A program made the translations under genes and the position numbers. From the NCBI GenBank assembly GCA_016929395.1, contig JAFGIX010000006.1, forward strand, positions 1 to 45,623: a stretch of 45,623 nucleotides of DNA. Reading direction: 5' to 3'. Each line of letters begins with the position of its first letter. The stretch's first letter is position 1. This document shows positions 15,810 to 23,788 of the stretch, in pieces. The notes under the pieces were generated by a model, which saw only the letters and a list, made by a program, of their open reading frames with translations, made no database searches and was not told the origin of the DNA. The DNA is from Candidatus Zymogenus saltonus (GTDB lineage: Bacteria; Desulfobacterota; Zymogenia; Zymogenales; Zymogenaceae).

Positions 15810-16033
15810 TGACAGCTGGTTGGTAAGGGAATTGCGAGCGGATGCACCTTCGGAAGTTCACGGTTGAGACGTCGACTCACGTCCGGCAAAATTAAACAGA
15901 TCGTTGTTTGAAATTCGGGGGCTTTCCCTCAAGGGATTTCTTCCACTTGTATCTTGGAGCTGCAGCGATTTCGATGTAAGCGGATTCGGACATATACCTT
16001 TATATCAATTTTCTTATTTTCACGGAGGAGTTA

Positions 16034-17356
16034 ATGGAGAAGATTCAATTTCCGAAGGGATTTCTGTGGGGCGGGGCGACCGCCTCCCACCAGGTGGAGG
16101 GCGGAAACGTCAACAATGACTGGTTCATAATGGAACAGCAGCCGGGAAAGATCATAGACGGGAGCGTATCCGGCGACGCCTGTGACCACTATAACCGCTA
16201 CCCCGAGGATTTCAAGCTTTTAAGCAAGCTCAACCACAATACCCACAGGTTCTCGGTCGAGTGGAGCCGGGTGGAACCTGCAAAGGATTACTTCTCCCAA
16301 GTCGAGATAGACCACTACAAGAAGGTCATAAAGTGCCTCAAGGATTTGAAGATCGAGCCTATGGTCACCCTCCACCACTTCACAACACCCGTCTGGCTGG
16401 CCAAGCTCGGCGGGTGGAAGAATCCCGAGGTGATTGAGCGCTTCGAGAAGTTCGCAAGGGTGATGGCCGAGTCCTTTGGAAAGGACGTAAAGCTCTGGCT
16501 CCCGATAAACGAGCCGATGGTCTACACCGTTTTATCGTATATGGACGGGGAGTACGCCCCTGCGGAGAAAAGATTTTTCAAGGCGTTCAAGGTCCTATAT
16601 AACATGATAAAGGCGCACGCGGTCTCATACGGCGCCATCAAGGATATAATCCCAAATGCCCAAGTGGGATTCAACAGGCATATGAGGGTCTTCGATCCCT
16701 TGAGGGAAAACAACCCCCGGGATGTTTGGGTCGCAAAAAATCAAGACAAGAACTTCAACCTTGACAGCCTCGAAGTTCTCTATACGGGGGAGTCGTCGGG
16801 ATTGATAAAGGTGCCTAAAAAGGACAGGGAGCTTATCCGGGAGAAGTTCGACTTCATGAGCCTCAACTACTACGCCAGGGACAGCATCAAGTTCGATCTC
16901 TTCTCCCCGGGAAGGCTCTTCGGCAAGGCCGTTTTCCCGGAAGGGGCGGAGGCCTCCCACGAAGGGGCGACGGGGGACAGGCCGGAGGGGGAGGTCTATC
17001 CCCACGGCATCTACAGGCTCCTGAAGCTCCTCTCAAAATACGGGAAGCCCCTGTACGTCACCGAAAACGGGATAGGCACCGACGACGACAAGAAGAGGAT
17101 CAGGTACGTCGTCCGGCACATAGCCGAGGTGGGAAAGGCGATAAAGGACGACATGGATGTGAGGGGATACTACCACTGGTCGACTCTCGACAACTTCGAG
17201 TGGGCGGAAGGGTACACCATGCGTTTCGGGATGATCCACGTCGACTTCAAGACCCAGAAGCGGACTGTAAAGGAATCGGCTAATGTCTTTTCGGACATTG
17301 CAAAGAAGAACTGCATCGACGAAGCCCTCCTTAAAAAATACGGGGTGACCCTATAG
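16034..17356 (+). CDS. Glycoside hydrolase family 1 (beta-glucosidase type)
   Basis: A 440-residue retaining beta-glycosidase of family GH1. The N-terminal signature FPKGFLWGGATASHQVEGG is intact. The acid/base Glu160 lies in LPINEP and the nucleophile Glu344 in YVTENG, the expected spacing. The substrate-binding HHFTTPVW (114-121) and HWSTLDNFEW near residue 375 are also present. It lacks a signal peptide, so it acts in the cytoplasm, probably on beta-linked di- or oligosaccharides; the exact sugar is not determinable. GGAGGAG precedes the ATG. The potassium-channel gene starts at or just after its stop, which suggests co-transcription, though no metabolic link is obvious. Confidence 0.93.
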   Translation: MEKIQFPKGFLWGGATASHQVEGGNVNNDWFIMEQQPGKIIDGSVSGDACDHYNRYPEDFKLLSKLNHNTHRFSVEWSRVEPAKDYFSQVEIDHYKKVIKCLKDLKIEPMVTLHHFTTPVWLAKLGGWKNPEVIERFEKFARVMAESFGKDVKLWLPINEPMVYTVLSYMDGEYAPAEKRFFKAFKVLYNMIKAHAVSYGAIKDIIPNAQVGFNRHMRVFDPLRENNPRDVWVAKNQDKNFNLDSLEVLYTGESSGLIKVPKKDRELIREKFDFMSLNYYARDSIKFDLFSPGRLFGKAVFPEGAEASHEGATGDRPEGEVYPHGIYRLLKLLSKYGKPLYVTENGIGTDDDKKRIRYVVRHIAEVGKAIKDDMDVRGYYHWSTLDNFEWAEGYTMRFGMIHVDFKTQKRTVKESANVFSDIAKKNCIDEALLKKYGVTL

Positions 17357-18381
17357 AAAAAAACTTTAATATAACGGCCAAGAGGATCTACTTCATCATT
17401 GCGTTCCTTCTTTTGATAATCGTCCTGGGAACGCTCGGCTATGTGGCGATAGAGGGGTGGGGATTCTTAGACGCCCTCTACATGACCGTAATCACGCTGA
17501 CCACGACCGGCTACAGCGAGGTGCACCCTTTAGGGACCGGCGGCCGCATCTTTACGATAGTCGTTTTGACGTCCGGTTTTTTCGCGACCGTCGTGGCCGT
17601 GGGCGCGCTGACGCATTTTCTCATAGAGAGTCGGATCATTGAAATATTTGGGAGGAGAAGGATGGCCAAGGAGATAGAGGCCCTTAAAGACCACTACATC
17701 ATATGCGGGTACGGCAGGATTGGGAAGGTTATTGCCGGGGAGCTGGCGTCAAACAACGTTCCGTTCGTCGTGGTCGACCAATCCTACGAAAAGGTCGAGG
17801 AGATTATTTCGGACGACTATATAGCCCTTTTGGGAAACTCCGTGGATGAGAACGTGCTTGTGAGCGCCGGCATCATGAGGGCGAAGGGGCTAATAGCCTG
17901 CGTGAGCACTCCGGCCGACAACGTCTACATAACCCTGACGGCAAGGGACTTGAAACCGGACATCTTCGTCATGGGGCGTGCCAACGACGACACCTCGGAG
18001 AAGAGACTGGTATCCGCCGGAGCGGACAAGGTCGTCTCTCCCTACTCCATCGGCGGCAGGCGGATGGCAAACATCATCCTTAAACCCGCCGTCGTGGAGT
18101 TCATCGACATCGCCGTGGGGAGAAAAGACCTGATGCTCGCCATCGAAGAGGTAACGGTATCTCCAGGATCTTCCCTCATAGATAAAACGATAATTGACTC
18201 CGAGATAAAAAAGAGCTACGGAGTTATAGTGGTTGCCATCCTCAAAAAGGGGAGGAAGATGATCTTCAACCCAGAGACAACCTCCAAGATCGAGGAGGGT
18301 GACGTGCTTGTAGCCCTGGGCGAATACGAGAACCTGAAGGCGTTGGCCCGGGCCTGTTTAGCAAAAGGACAAAAAAAATGA
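17353..18381 (+). CDS. Potassium channel with RCK (TrkA-N/TrkA-C) domains
   Basis: A two-helix ion-channel pore followed by a cytosolic RCK gating module. The pore runs through LYMTVITLTTTGYSEVHPLG; the selectivity filter reads TTGYS rather than the usual TVGYG. The Rossmann TrkA-N domain begins HYIICGYGRIGKVIAGELA, and a TrkA-C domain occupies the last 80 residues, starting near EEVTVSPGSSLIDKT. The start is a puzzle: the only standard codon is TTG at 17413, which removes most of the first helix. The frame is open back through IAKRIYFIIAFLL-like sequence to an ATA at 17353, inside the previous gene's stop (CTATAG) and preceded by GGTGA. I give 17353 as the likely start. The gene overlaps the cyclase by ATGA. 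Confidence 0.85.
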   Translation: MEKNFNITAKRIYFIIAFLLLIIVLGTLGYVAIEGWGFLDALYMTVITLTTTGYSEVHPLGTGGRIFTIVVLTSGFFATVVAVGALTHFLIESRIIEIFGRRRMAKEIEALKDHYIICGYGRIGKVIAGELASNNVPFVVVDQSYEKVEEIISDDYIALLGNSVDENVLVSAGIMRAKGLIACVSTPADNVYITLTARDLKPDIFVMGRANDDTSEKRLVSAGADKVVSPYSIGGRRMANIILKPAVVEFIDIAVGRKDLMLAIEEVTVSPGSSLIDKTIIDSEIKKSYGVIVVAILKKGRKMIFNPETTSKIEEGDVLVALGEYENLKALARACLAKGQKK

Positions 18382-20594
18382 AAAGCAGAACGGGTCTTGT
18401 AATTGGAATCGCCATCTCGATTCTGATCATCCTCCTTGGGAGATTCGGCATCGGATTCATAGATTCCGTCGAGAGCAAGATACTCGATTTCCGGTTCCTT
18501 GCAAGGGGCAAGATCGACCCAGGGGGGCAGGTAATAGTAATCGCCATCGACGAGAAGACACTGGACGAACTGGGGAGATGGCCCTTTCCGAGGAGCTATT
18601 TTGTCGACGTAATCAGAAATCTCAACAAGAACGGGGTCAAGGTGCTCGGATTCGACATGATCTTCAGCGAGCCCGATATATATTCGGGGATAACCACCAT
18701 CGACTATATCCAGAAGGAGGTCAAAAAGGACGAGCTTAACGACTCCAAGCTGAACAGCATCCTCTCAAACGCAAGGGACAAGCTCGACAACGACCGTCAC
18801 CTCTCGATGGAGATGAAAAATACGCCGGAGGCTATCCTTGGATATTTCTTCCACTCAAAACGAGATGCAATCGCCCACCTCACCGATGAAGATATTGAGA
18901 GGAACATAAGGAGTCTCGAAAAATCGAGGTTCAGGCTTATCCACTACGACTCGGAGGTGGCGAAAAAGACCCCCTTCAGGCAGGGGCTCTCCCCGGAGCC
19001 GAACATCCCTGCCATATCGGAGGCCGCCGACGGATTCGGCTACTTCAACGTCTTTCCGGACGGCGACGGAACTATAAGGTGGTCGCCCCTGACGATGAAG
19101 TGCGGGGATATTTTTTATCCCTCCCTGGCCCTCGAAATGGCAAGGGCCTACCTTGAAGCCCCGGCCCCTGAGATATATATATCCGAGGACGGTGCATACA
19201 AGATCGTCCTGGGAGACATAGAGATCCCCACCGACTCCAGGGGGGAGCTGCTGATCAACTACCGGGGCAGCGTAAAGACATTCCCCCACTACTCGTTTTA
19301 CGACGTCCTAAAAAACAGCGTCCCCAAGGAGGTTTTGGAAAACAAGATCGCCATCATAGGGACCGTGGCGGTGGGGACATACGACCTGAGGGTGACTCCA
19401 ATGGGAAGCGACTTCCCGGGGATGGAGGTCAACGCCAATATTATCGACAATATCCTGAACAGGGATTTTCTTTCGGTGCCCCCCTGGTCACCCTATTTCA
19501 ACCTCCTCGTGGTGATTATGATCGGGACAGTCATGGGACTTGTAACCCCCAGGGTCTCGGCCTGGCGCGGCGCCCTTGTAGCCATAGCGATTACCGGCCT
19601 GTGGGCTATCACCGCCGAGTATTTATTTCGTGAGATGGGGATTTGGATCGCCATACTCCCTCCCCTTTTGACCATAGCGCTGTGCTATACGGTCTTGACA
19701 CTGATCCGCTACATAACGGTCGAGCGGGCGGGCCGCCAGATAAAAAACGCCTTCCAGTTTTACGTCTCGGAGTCCGTTGTGAGGGAGATATTGAAAGACC
19801 CCTCGATGCTGACCCTCGGAGGCGAGAGAAAGGATATTTCCGTCCTGTTCTCCGATATCAAGGGCTTCACTTCCCTCTCGGAAGGCCTGTTGGCGGAAGA
19901 CCTGGTTCAGATATTGAACGAGTATCTGACGAAGATGACAGACGTGGTTTTCAGTCACATGGGTCTTCTGGACAAATACATCGGCGACGCCATAATGGCG
20001 GTCTACGGGGCGCCGCTGGCGCAGCCGGATCACCACCTCAGGGCCTGCCTCACCGCTTTGGATATGAGGGCCGAGCTGATGGAGCTCCAGAAGGAATGGG
20101 AGATAACCGGCAGACCGAAACTCGAGATACGCATCGGGATAAACAGCGGGCACGCCGTAGTCGGGAACATGGGCTCCAAGAAGAGATTCGACTACACGGT
20201 TCTGGGCGACAACGTGAACCTGGCGTCAAGGCTTGAAAATCTCAACAAGGTATACAACACGAAAATCCTCATCTCCGAAAACACCTACGTAAACGTAAAG
20301 GACGAAATATCGGTCAGGGAGCTCGATCTGGTCAGGGTCAGGGGCAAGACGATTCCCGTAAAGATATACGAGATGATCGGGAGAAAGGGCGTTAATCCGG
20401 AAAGAGAGGAGATGGCGGAGGCATTCCACCGGGGCCTGGAGGAAACGAGAAAAAGAAACTGGGAAGCGGCCCTTAAAATATTCGTGGATTTGAGCAACAA
20501 ATACCACCAGGATGTCCCCACATCCCTCTATATCGACAGGATAAGGGAGGCCATCTCCAATCCTCCTCCTGATGATTGGGACGGTGTGTTTTGA
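18378..20594 (+). CDS. CHASE2-domain class III adenylate cyclase
   Basis: A 738-residue membrane signalling enzyme. A first helix (about 7-27) leads into an extracytoplasmic CHASE2 sensor (about 30-355, starting KILDFRFLARGKIDPGG). Three transmembrane helices follow (about 360-450), then a class III cyclase domain (about 480-645). The metal-binding aspartates are in FSDIKGF and YIGDAIMAVYG, and the Lys of LLDKYIGD with the Asp of FDYTVLGD fits ATP rather than GTP. NLASRLE closes the motif set. A helical tail (about 665-738) may form a short TPR-like segment. It should make cAMP in response to an external signal. It overlaps the channel gene by four bases (ATGA), so the two proteins are probably made in a fixed ratio. 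Confidence 0.92.
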   Translation: MKSRTGLVIGIAISILIILLGRFGIGFIDSVESKILDFRFLARGKIDPGGQVIVIAIDEKTLDELGRWPFPRSYFVDVIRNLNKNGVKVLGFDMIFSEPDIYSGITTIDYIQKEVKKDELNDSKLNSILSNARDKLDNDRHLSMEMKNTPEAILGYFFHSKRDAIAHLTDEDIERNIRSLEKSRFRLIHYDSEVAKKTPFRQGLSPEPNIPAISEAADGFGYFNVFPDGDGTIRWSPLTMKCGDIFYPSLALEMARAYLEAPAPEIYISEDGAYKIVLGDIEIPTDSRGELLINYRGSVKTFPHYSFYDVLKNSVPKEVLENKIAIIGTVAVGTYDLRVTPMGSDFPGMEVNANIIDNILNRDFLSVPPWSPYFNLLVVIMIGTVMGLVTPRVSAWRGALVAIAITGLWAITAEYLFREMGIWIAILPPLLTIALCYTVLTLIRYITVERAGRQIKNAFQFYVSESVVREILKDPSMLTLGGERKDISVLFSDIKGFTSLSEGLLAEDLVQILNEYLTKMTDVVFSHMGLLDKYIGDAIMAVYGAPLAQPDHHLRACLTALDMRAELMELQKEWEITGRPKLEIRIGINSGHAVVGNMGSKKRFDYTVLGDNVNLASRLENLNKVYNTKILISENTYVNVKDEISVRELDLVRVRGKTIPVKIYEMIGRKGVNPEREEMAEAFHRGLEETRKRNWEAALKIFVDLSNKYHQDVPTSLYIDRIREAISNPPPDDWDGVF

Positions 20595-20730
20595 AAGAGC
20601 TTAAAAAAGTTATTGCATATCTTGCGTATTTGTATTATATGCTATATCATATATTAAAAAAGTATAACAAGAAATACAGAAAAAATGTCCCTTGACAATG
20701 CCATTGTAATAACAAGATAAGGAGCCCGAT

Positions 20731-21504
20731 ATGTTGAGGTTCTTATCGACCGTAGGGGGATGGGTCAACGAGAAGCTGGCCGAGATCGGCAAGGTTACGA
20801 TCCTGCTTCTCGACGCCGCCCGTTGGGCCTTCGTTCCCCCGTTCAGGTTTAAGAATATCTTGCGCCAGATGGAATTTGTGGGCGTTAAGTCGATAAACAT
20901 AGTGCTCTTCACCGGGGTATTTACGGGGATGGTCCTGGCCCTGCAGGGTTACCTGAGCTTCAAGCTTTTTAACGCCGAGAGCTTGGTCGGGGGCACAGTT
21001 GCCGTCGCCATGGCTAGAGAGATGGGCCCCGTTATCTCCGCCTTCATGGTAATCGCAAGGGCGGGCTCCGCCATGGCCGCAGAGCTCGGAACCATGCGCG
21101 TAACGGAGCAGATCGACGCCCTCGTTTCGATGTCGATAAATCCCGTGAAATACCTTGTTGTCCCGAGGATAATCGCAGGGATTACAATGATGCCCATACT
21201 TTCGTCGATATTTTCCCTCGCTGGCTTTCTCGGGTCTTACTTTGCGGGGGTGAAGCTTTTGGGAATAAACGCGGGAGTCTTTATGGGAAGGGTATATGAA
21301 ATTCTTGACCTGGAGGATTTTACAAACGGAATCATCAAATCAGTTTTCTTCGGACTCCTCTTTACGTTGATCGCCTGTTACTACGGATTCAACGCAAGGG
21401 GCGGCGCCGCCGGCGTGGGTACAGCGACTAACAAGGCCGTCGTGGTAAGCTGTGTGACGATAGTCATCAGCGATTATTTCTTAACGGCGATCATGTTCAG
21501 TTGA
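20731..21504 (+). CDS. mlaE: MlaE-type ABC transporter permease
   Basis: The 257-residue permease belongs to the MlaE/YrbE family, the inner-membrane core of MCE lipid transporters. These move phospholipids between inner and outer membranes. It has about five membrane helices and the family coupling segment ELGTMRVTEQIDALVSMSINP near residue 113, where EQIDAL is diagnostic. GGTVAVAMAREMGPVISAFMV precedes it. GGAGC lies before the ATG. The ATPase gene follows after 28 bases and the MCE protein after a repeat-filled gap, so the gene order is mlaE-mlaF-mlaD, whereas E. coli has mlaF-mlaE-mlaD-mlaC-mlaB. No mlaC or mlaB is seen in the window. Confidence 0.93.
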   Translation: MLRFLSTVGGWVNEKLAEIGKVTILLLDAARWAFVPPFRFKNILRQMEFVGVKSINIVLFTGVFTGMVLALQGYLSFKLFNAESLVGGTVAVAMAREMGPVISAFMVIARAGSAMAAELGTMRVTEQIDALVSMSINPVKYLVVPRIIAGITMMPILSSIFSLAGFLGSYFAGVKLLGINAGVFMGRVYEILDLEDFTNGIIKSVFFGLLFTLIACYYGFNARGGAAGVGTATNKAVVVSCVTIVISDYFLTAIMFS

Positions 21505-21532
21505 TTATCGGATATGAGGCAAGAAAAAAAAT

Positions 21533-22282
21533 ATGATTAGGATCGAGAGCCTAAACAAATCCTTCGGGGAAGAAAAGGTGCTCATTAACATAAACCTGAC
21601 AATCCCCGAGGGTAAAATAACCGTAATACTCGGAAGGAGCGGCGCCGGGAAGTCGGTTCTCTTAAAACATATGATCGGCCTGATAAAACCTGACAGCGGA
21701 AAAATATACGTCAACGGCCGGGAGATCACCGGACTTAACGAAAAGGAGCTTGACAAGGTAAGAGAGCACTTTGGGATGTTGTTTCAGGGCGGCGGCCTCT
21801 TCGATTCGATTACCGTTTGGGAAAACGTTGCCTTCCCCCTGGTGGAGAGGGGAAACACCTCCATGGAGGAGATAAAAAAGGAGGTAAAGAAGCGTATCTC
21901 CCAGGTAGGTCTCGCCGGCATGGAGACAAAACTCCCGTCGCAACTGTCGGGAGGGATGAAGAACCGGGTCGGGCTTGCCAGGGCGCTTGTTACGAATCCA
22001 GATATCATCCTCTTCGACGAGCCGACTGCCGGACTCGACCCGATCACGGAAGAATCGATTTCTAAACTGATAATACAAACACACAAGAAACATAAAAATA
22101 CATATGTCATAATAAGTCATGATATAGAGATGACCCTTAGGGTGGCCGATAAGATCGCAATCCTTTATGGAGGGAAGATCATCACCGAGGGAACTCCCGA
22201 TGAGCTGAAGAAGTCAAAAGACTCCTTCGTCTCCAAATTCGTGAACGGAAGCCTCGAAGACCTTGATCTGGAGCATCGCTGA
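21533..22282 (+). CDS. mlaF: MlaF-type ABC transporter ATPase
   Basis: A 249-residue ABC ATPase that powers the MCE lipid transporter. All motifs are present: Walker A GRSGAGKS near residue 36, Q-loop LFQGGGLFDS near 84, signature LSGGMKNRVGLARAL near 138, Walker B IILFDEPTAGLDP near 158, and switch His in ISHD near 193. The GGGLFDS after the Q-loop is typical of the Mla/Ttg2 group. The C-terminal tail (KDSFVSKFVNGSLEDL) resembles the extension by which MlaF docks on its partner subunit. It follows mlaE closely, and after its stop lies a 354-base repeat block before mlaD. Confidence 0.93.
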   Translation: MIRIESLNKSFGEEKVLININLTIPEGKITVILGRSGAGKSVLLKHMIGLIKPDSGKIYVNGREITGLNEKELDKVREHFGMLFQGGGLFDSITVWENVAFPLVERGNTSMEEIKKEVKKRISQVGLAGMETKLPSQLSGGMKNRVGLARALVTNPDIILFDEPTAGLDPITEESISKLIIQTHKKHKNTYVIISHDIEMTLRVADKIAILYGGKIITEGTPDELKKSKDSFVSKFVNGSLEDLDLEHR

Positions 22283-22636
22283 CAAAGGGGGTTGGGACAA
22301 CTCGTTATTCCCTTGGGGGGCGGGGGGGCGGGACAACATCTCATTCCCTTGAGGAGCTGGGGGCTGGGACGATATGTAATCCCCTTGGGAAGCGGTGGTC
22401 GGAACAATATGTCATTCCCTTGGAAAACGGGAATCCAGACTGTCCCCACGTATGTGGGGGTGAAATATCTTTAAGGATTCCCAATCGAGTCGGGAATGAC
22501 AGTATAAACATGAATCGAGTTCGGCTGGGTGGCACTGATAAGCTCCGGTTTTTCAGCGAGACTTTTACCCCCTTTACAGGGAAAATCGAAAAAAGTAAGG
22601 ATACTTCCATAGTATTTAATAGGAGGACAGTTTACT
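22283..22636. repeat. Dispersed repeat family 1, copy A, with 36-base tandem array
   Basis: The block between mlaF and mlaD starts with four imperfect direct repeats of about 36 bases (units carrying ATTCCCTTG at 22307, 22343, 22378 and 22414). It then holds the family element: GGGAATCCAG, a hairpin CCCCAC-GTAT-GTGGGG (22444-22459), AATATCTTT, GGATTCCCAATCGAG and GGGAATGACAGTATA (ending near 22505). The same element recurs near 34.1, 35.8, 35.9 and, inverted, 42.4 kb. The last 130 bases before mlaD hold nothing I can identify. Confidence 0.85.
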
Positions 22637-23470
22637 GTGGACAGCAAATATACCGAAATCAAAGTGGGTATTTTTGTTATCGTGGGAATTGCGATTCTAA
22701 CCGTCATCACCCTTTTTGTCGGCGAATACAAGTTCAAGGTAAGAAAGGGCTACGCCCTTGACGCCGAGTTTAAAAACGTTGCGGGCCTCGACATGAACGG
22801 CCCGGTGAGGCTTGCGGGGGTCGAGGTGGGAAGCGTAACCGATATAGGACTTACGACGGACGGCAAAAAGGCGAAGATAACGATGGACATCGATCCCGAT
22901 GTGGAGATCTACAGGGACGCCAAGGTGGAGCTAAAGAGCTACGGCGCCCTCGGGGAGAAATTCGTCATGATCTACCCCGGAAATCCCGACACCGGAAGGC
23001 TCGAATCGGGAGAAACGATAACGGACGTAATTCCGGAGGTCGATTTAAACGACGTCATGAGGAACGTCCAGGAGATATCGGACGACATCAAGGACATGTC
23101 GGGGAACCTGAGCGACGTCCTCGGCTCCGATGAGACGAAAAAGGACCTGAAGGAGATCATCGCAAACATCAAATCCTCCACCGAAAATCTGTCAAACATC
23201 ACCACCAAGCTGAACAGCGGAAACGGCACTATCGGAAAGCTCATTAACGACGACACCATTTACAACGATGTCAAGACATCCACTAAGGCGCTGAAAGACG
23301 TCGCCGATAAGATGGAAAAGGGGGAGGGAACCCTTGGGCGCCTGGCCCACGACGAGACCCTTTACGTAGAGGCGGAAAACGCCATGCGCGAGTTCAGGAA
23401 GTCGGCGGAGGGGATTCAGGAGCAAACCCCCATCTCCGTAATGGCGACGATATTCGGGCTTATCTTTTAA
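22637..23470 (+). CDS. mlaD: MlaD-type MCE-domain lipid-transport protein
   Basis: The 277-residue protein has one N-terminal membrane anchor (about 8-28, IKVGIFVIVGIAILTVITLF) and a single MCE domain (about 38-120) with the VRLAGVEVGSV core and GALGEKFVMIYPG. A helical C-terminal region follows, holding two copies of a G-x-GT-x-G-x-L-x-x-D-x-x-x-Y unit (NGTIGKLINDDTIY and EGTLGRLAHDETLY). MCE proteins form hexameric rings in the periplasm that carry lipid. It starts with GTG at 22637; AGGAGG lies ten bases upstream. It belongs with mlaE and mlaF despite the intervening repeats. A gene for an exported Pro-Leu-Phe-Tyr repeat protein comes next. Confidence 0.9.
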   Translation: MDSKYTEIKVGIFVIVGIAILTVITLFVGEYKFKVRKGYALDAEFKNVAGLDMNGPVRLAGVEVGSVTDIGLTTDGKKAKITMDIDPDVEIYRDAKVELKSYGALGEKFVMIYPGNPDTGRLESGETITDVIPEVDLNDVMRNVQEISDDIKDMSGNLSDVLGSDETKKDLKEIIANIKSSTENLSNITTKLNSGNGTIGKLINDDTIYNDVKTSTKALKDVADKMEKGEGTLGRLAHDETLYVEAENAMREFRKSAEGIQEQTPISVMATIFGLIF

Positions 23471-23788
23471 TTCGGAGAGGACTCGGGTCTCGTTTATTAG
23501 GTTCTCACGGGCCGGCAGTGGTTTATTAGGGCTATCCATTCAGCAGGCATTTTTTGCATAATCTCCCTTTTACCTGATCCTTGGTCATTTGCGGGGGTCC
23601 TTTCGACATCGTCACACCCCTCGTCTGTAATATGAATGCTACTCCCGTCGTCCCCGCTGAAGATAATGTCAGATCGCCCCGCTTGCCCCGTTGGCCCTGT
23701 TGAATATCAAACCCGTTCACGCTGTTTTGGCCGAATCGACCATGTTCACAATATTGACTATATCCACTATTTGAGTTACACTTAAACG
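23471..23788. other. 318-base gap after mlaD
   Basis: No gene is convincing. A minus-strand open frame at 23532-23720 has no family resemblance or ribosome site. The only clear element is the promoter at the right edge. No terminator follows mlaD. Confidence 0.4.
23754..23782 (+). promoter_or_regulatory. Promoter for a leaderless start
   Basis: TTGACT (23754-23759) and TACACT (23777-23782) are separated by 17 bases. The -10 ends six bases before the ATG at 23789, and there is no ribosome binding site, matching the geometry seen at 4194 and 42864. Confidence 0.5.

Noticed and set aside
22303-22440. Possible CRISPR array in the 36-base repeats between mlaF and mlaD
   Set aside because: The units are contiguous and imperfect with no unique spacers, and no cas gene is present. 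They belong to the dispersed repeat block.
23532-23720. 62-codon leftward frame after mlaD
   Set aside because: No ribosome site and no recognisable motif; likely chance.
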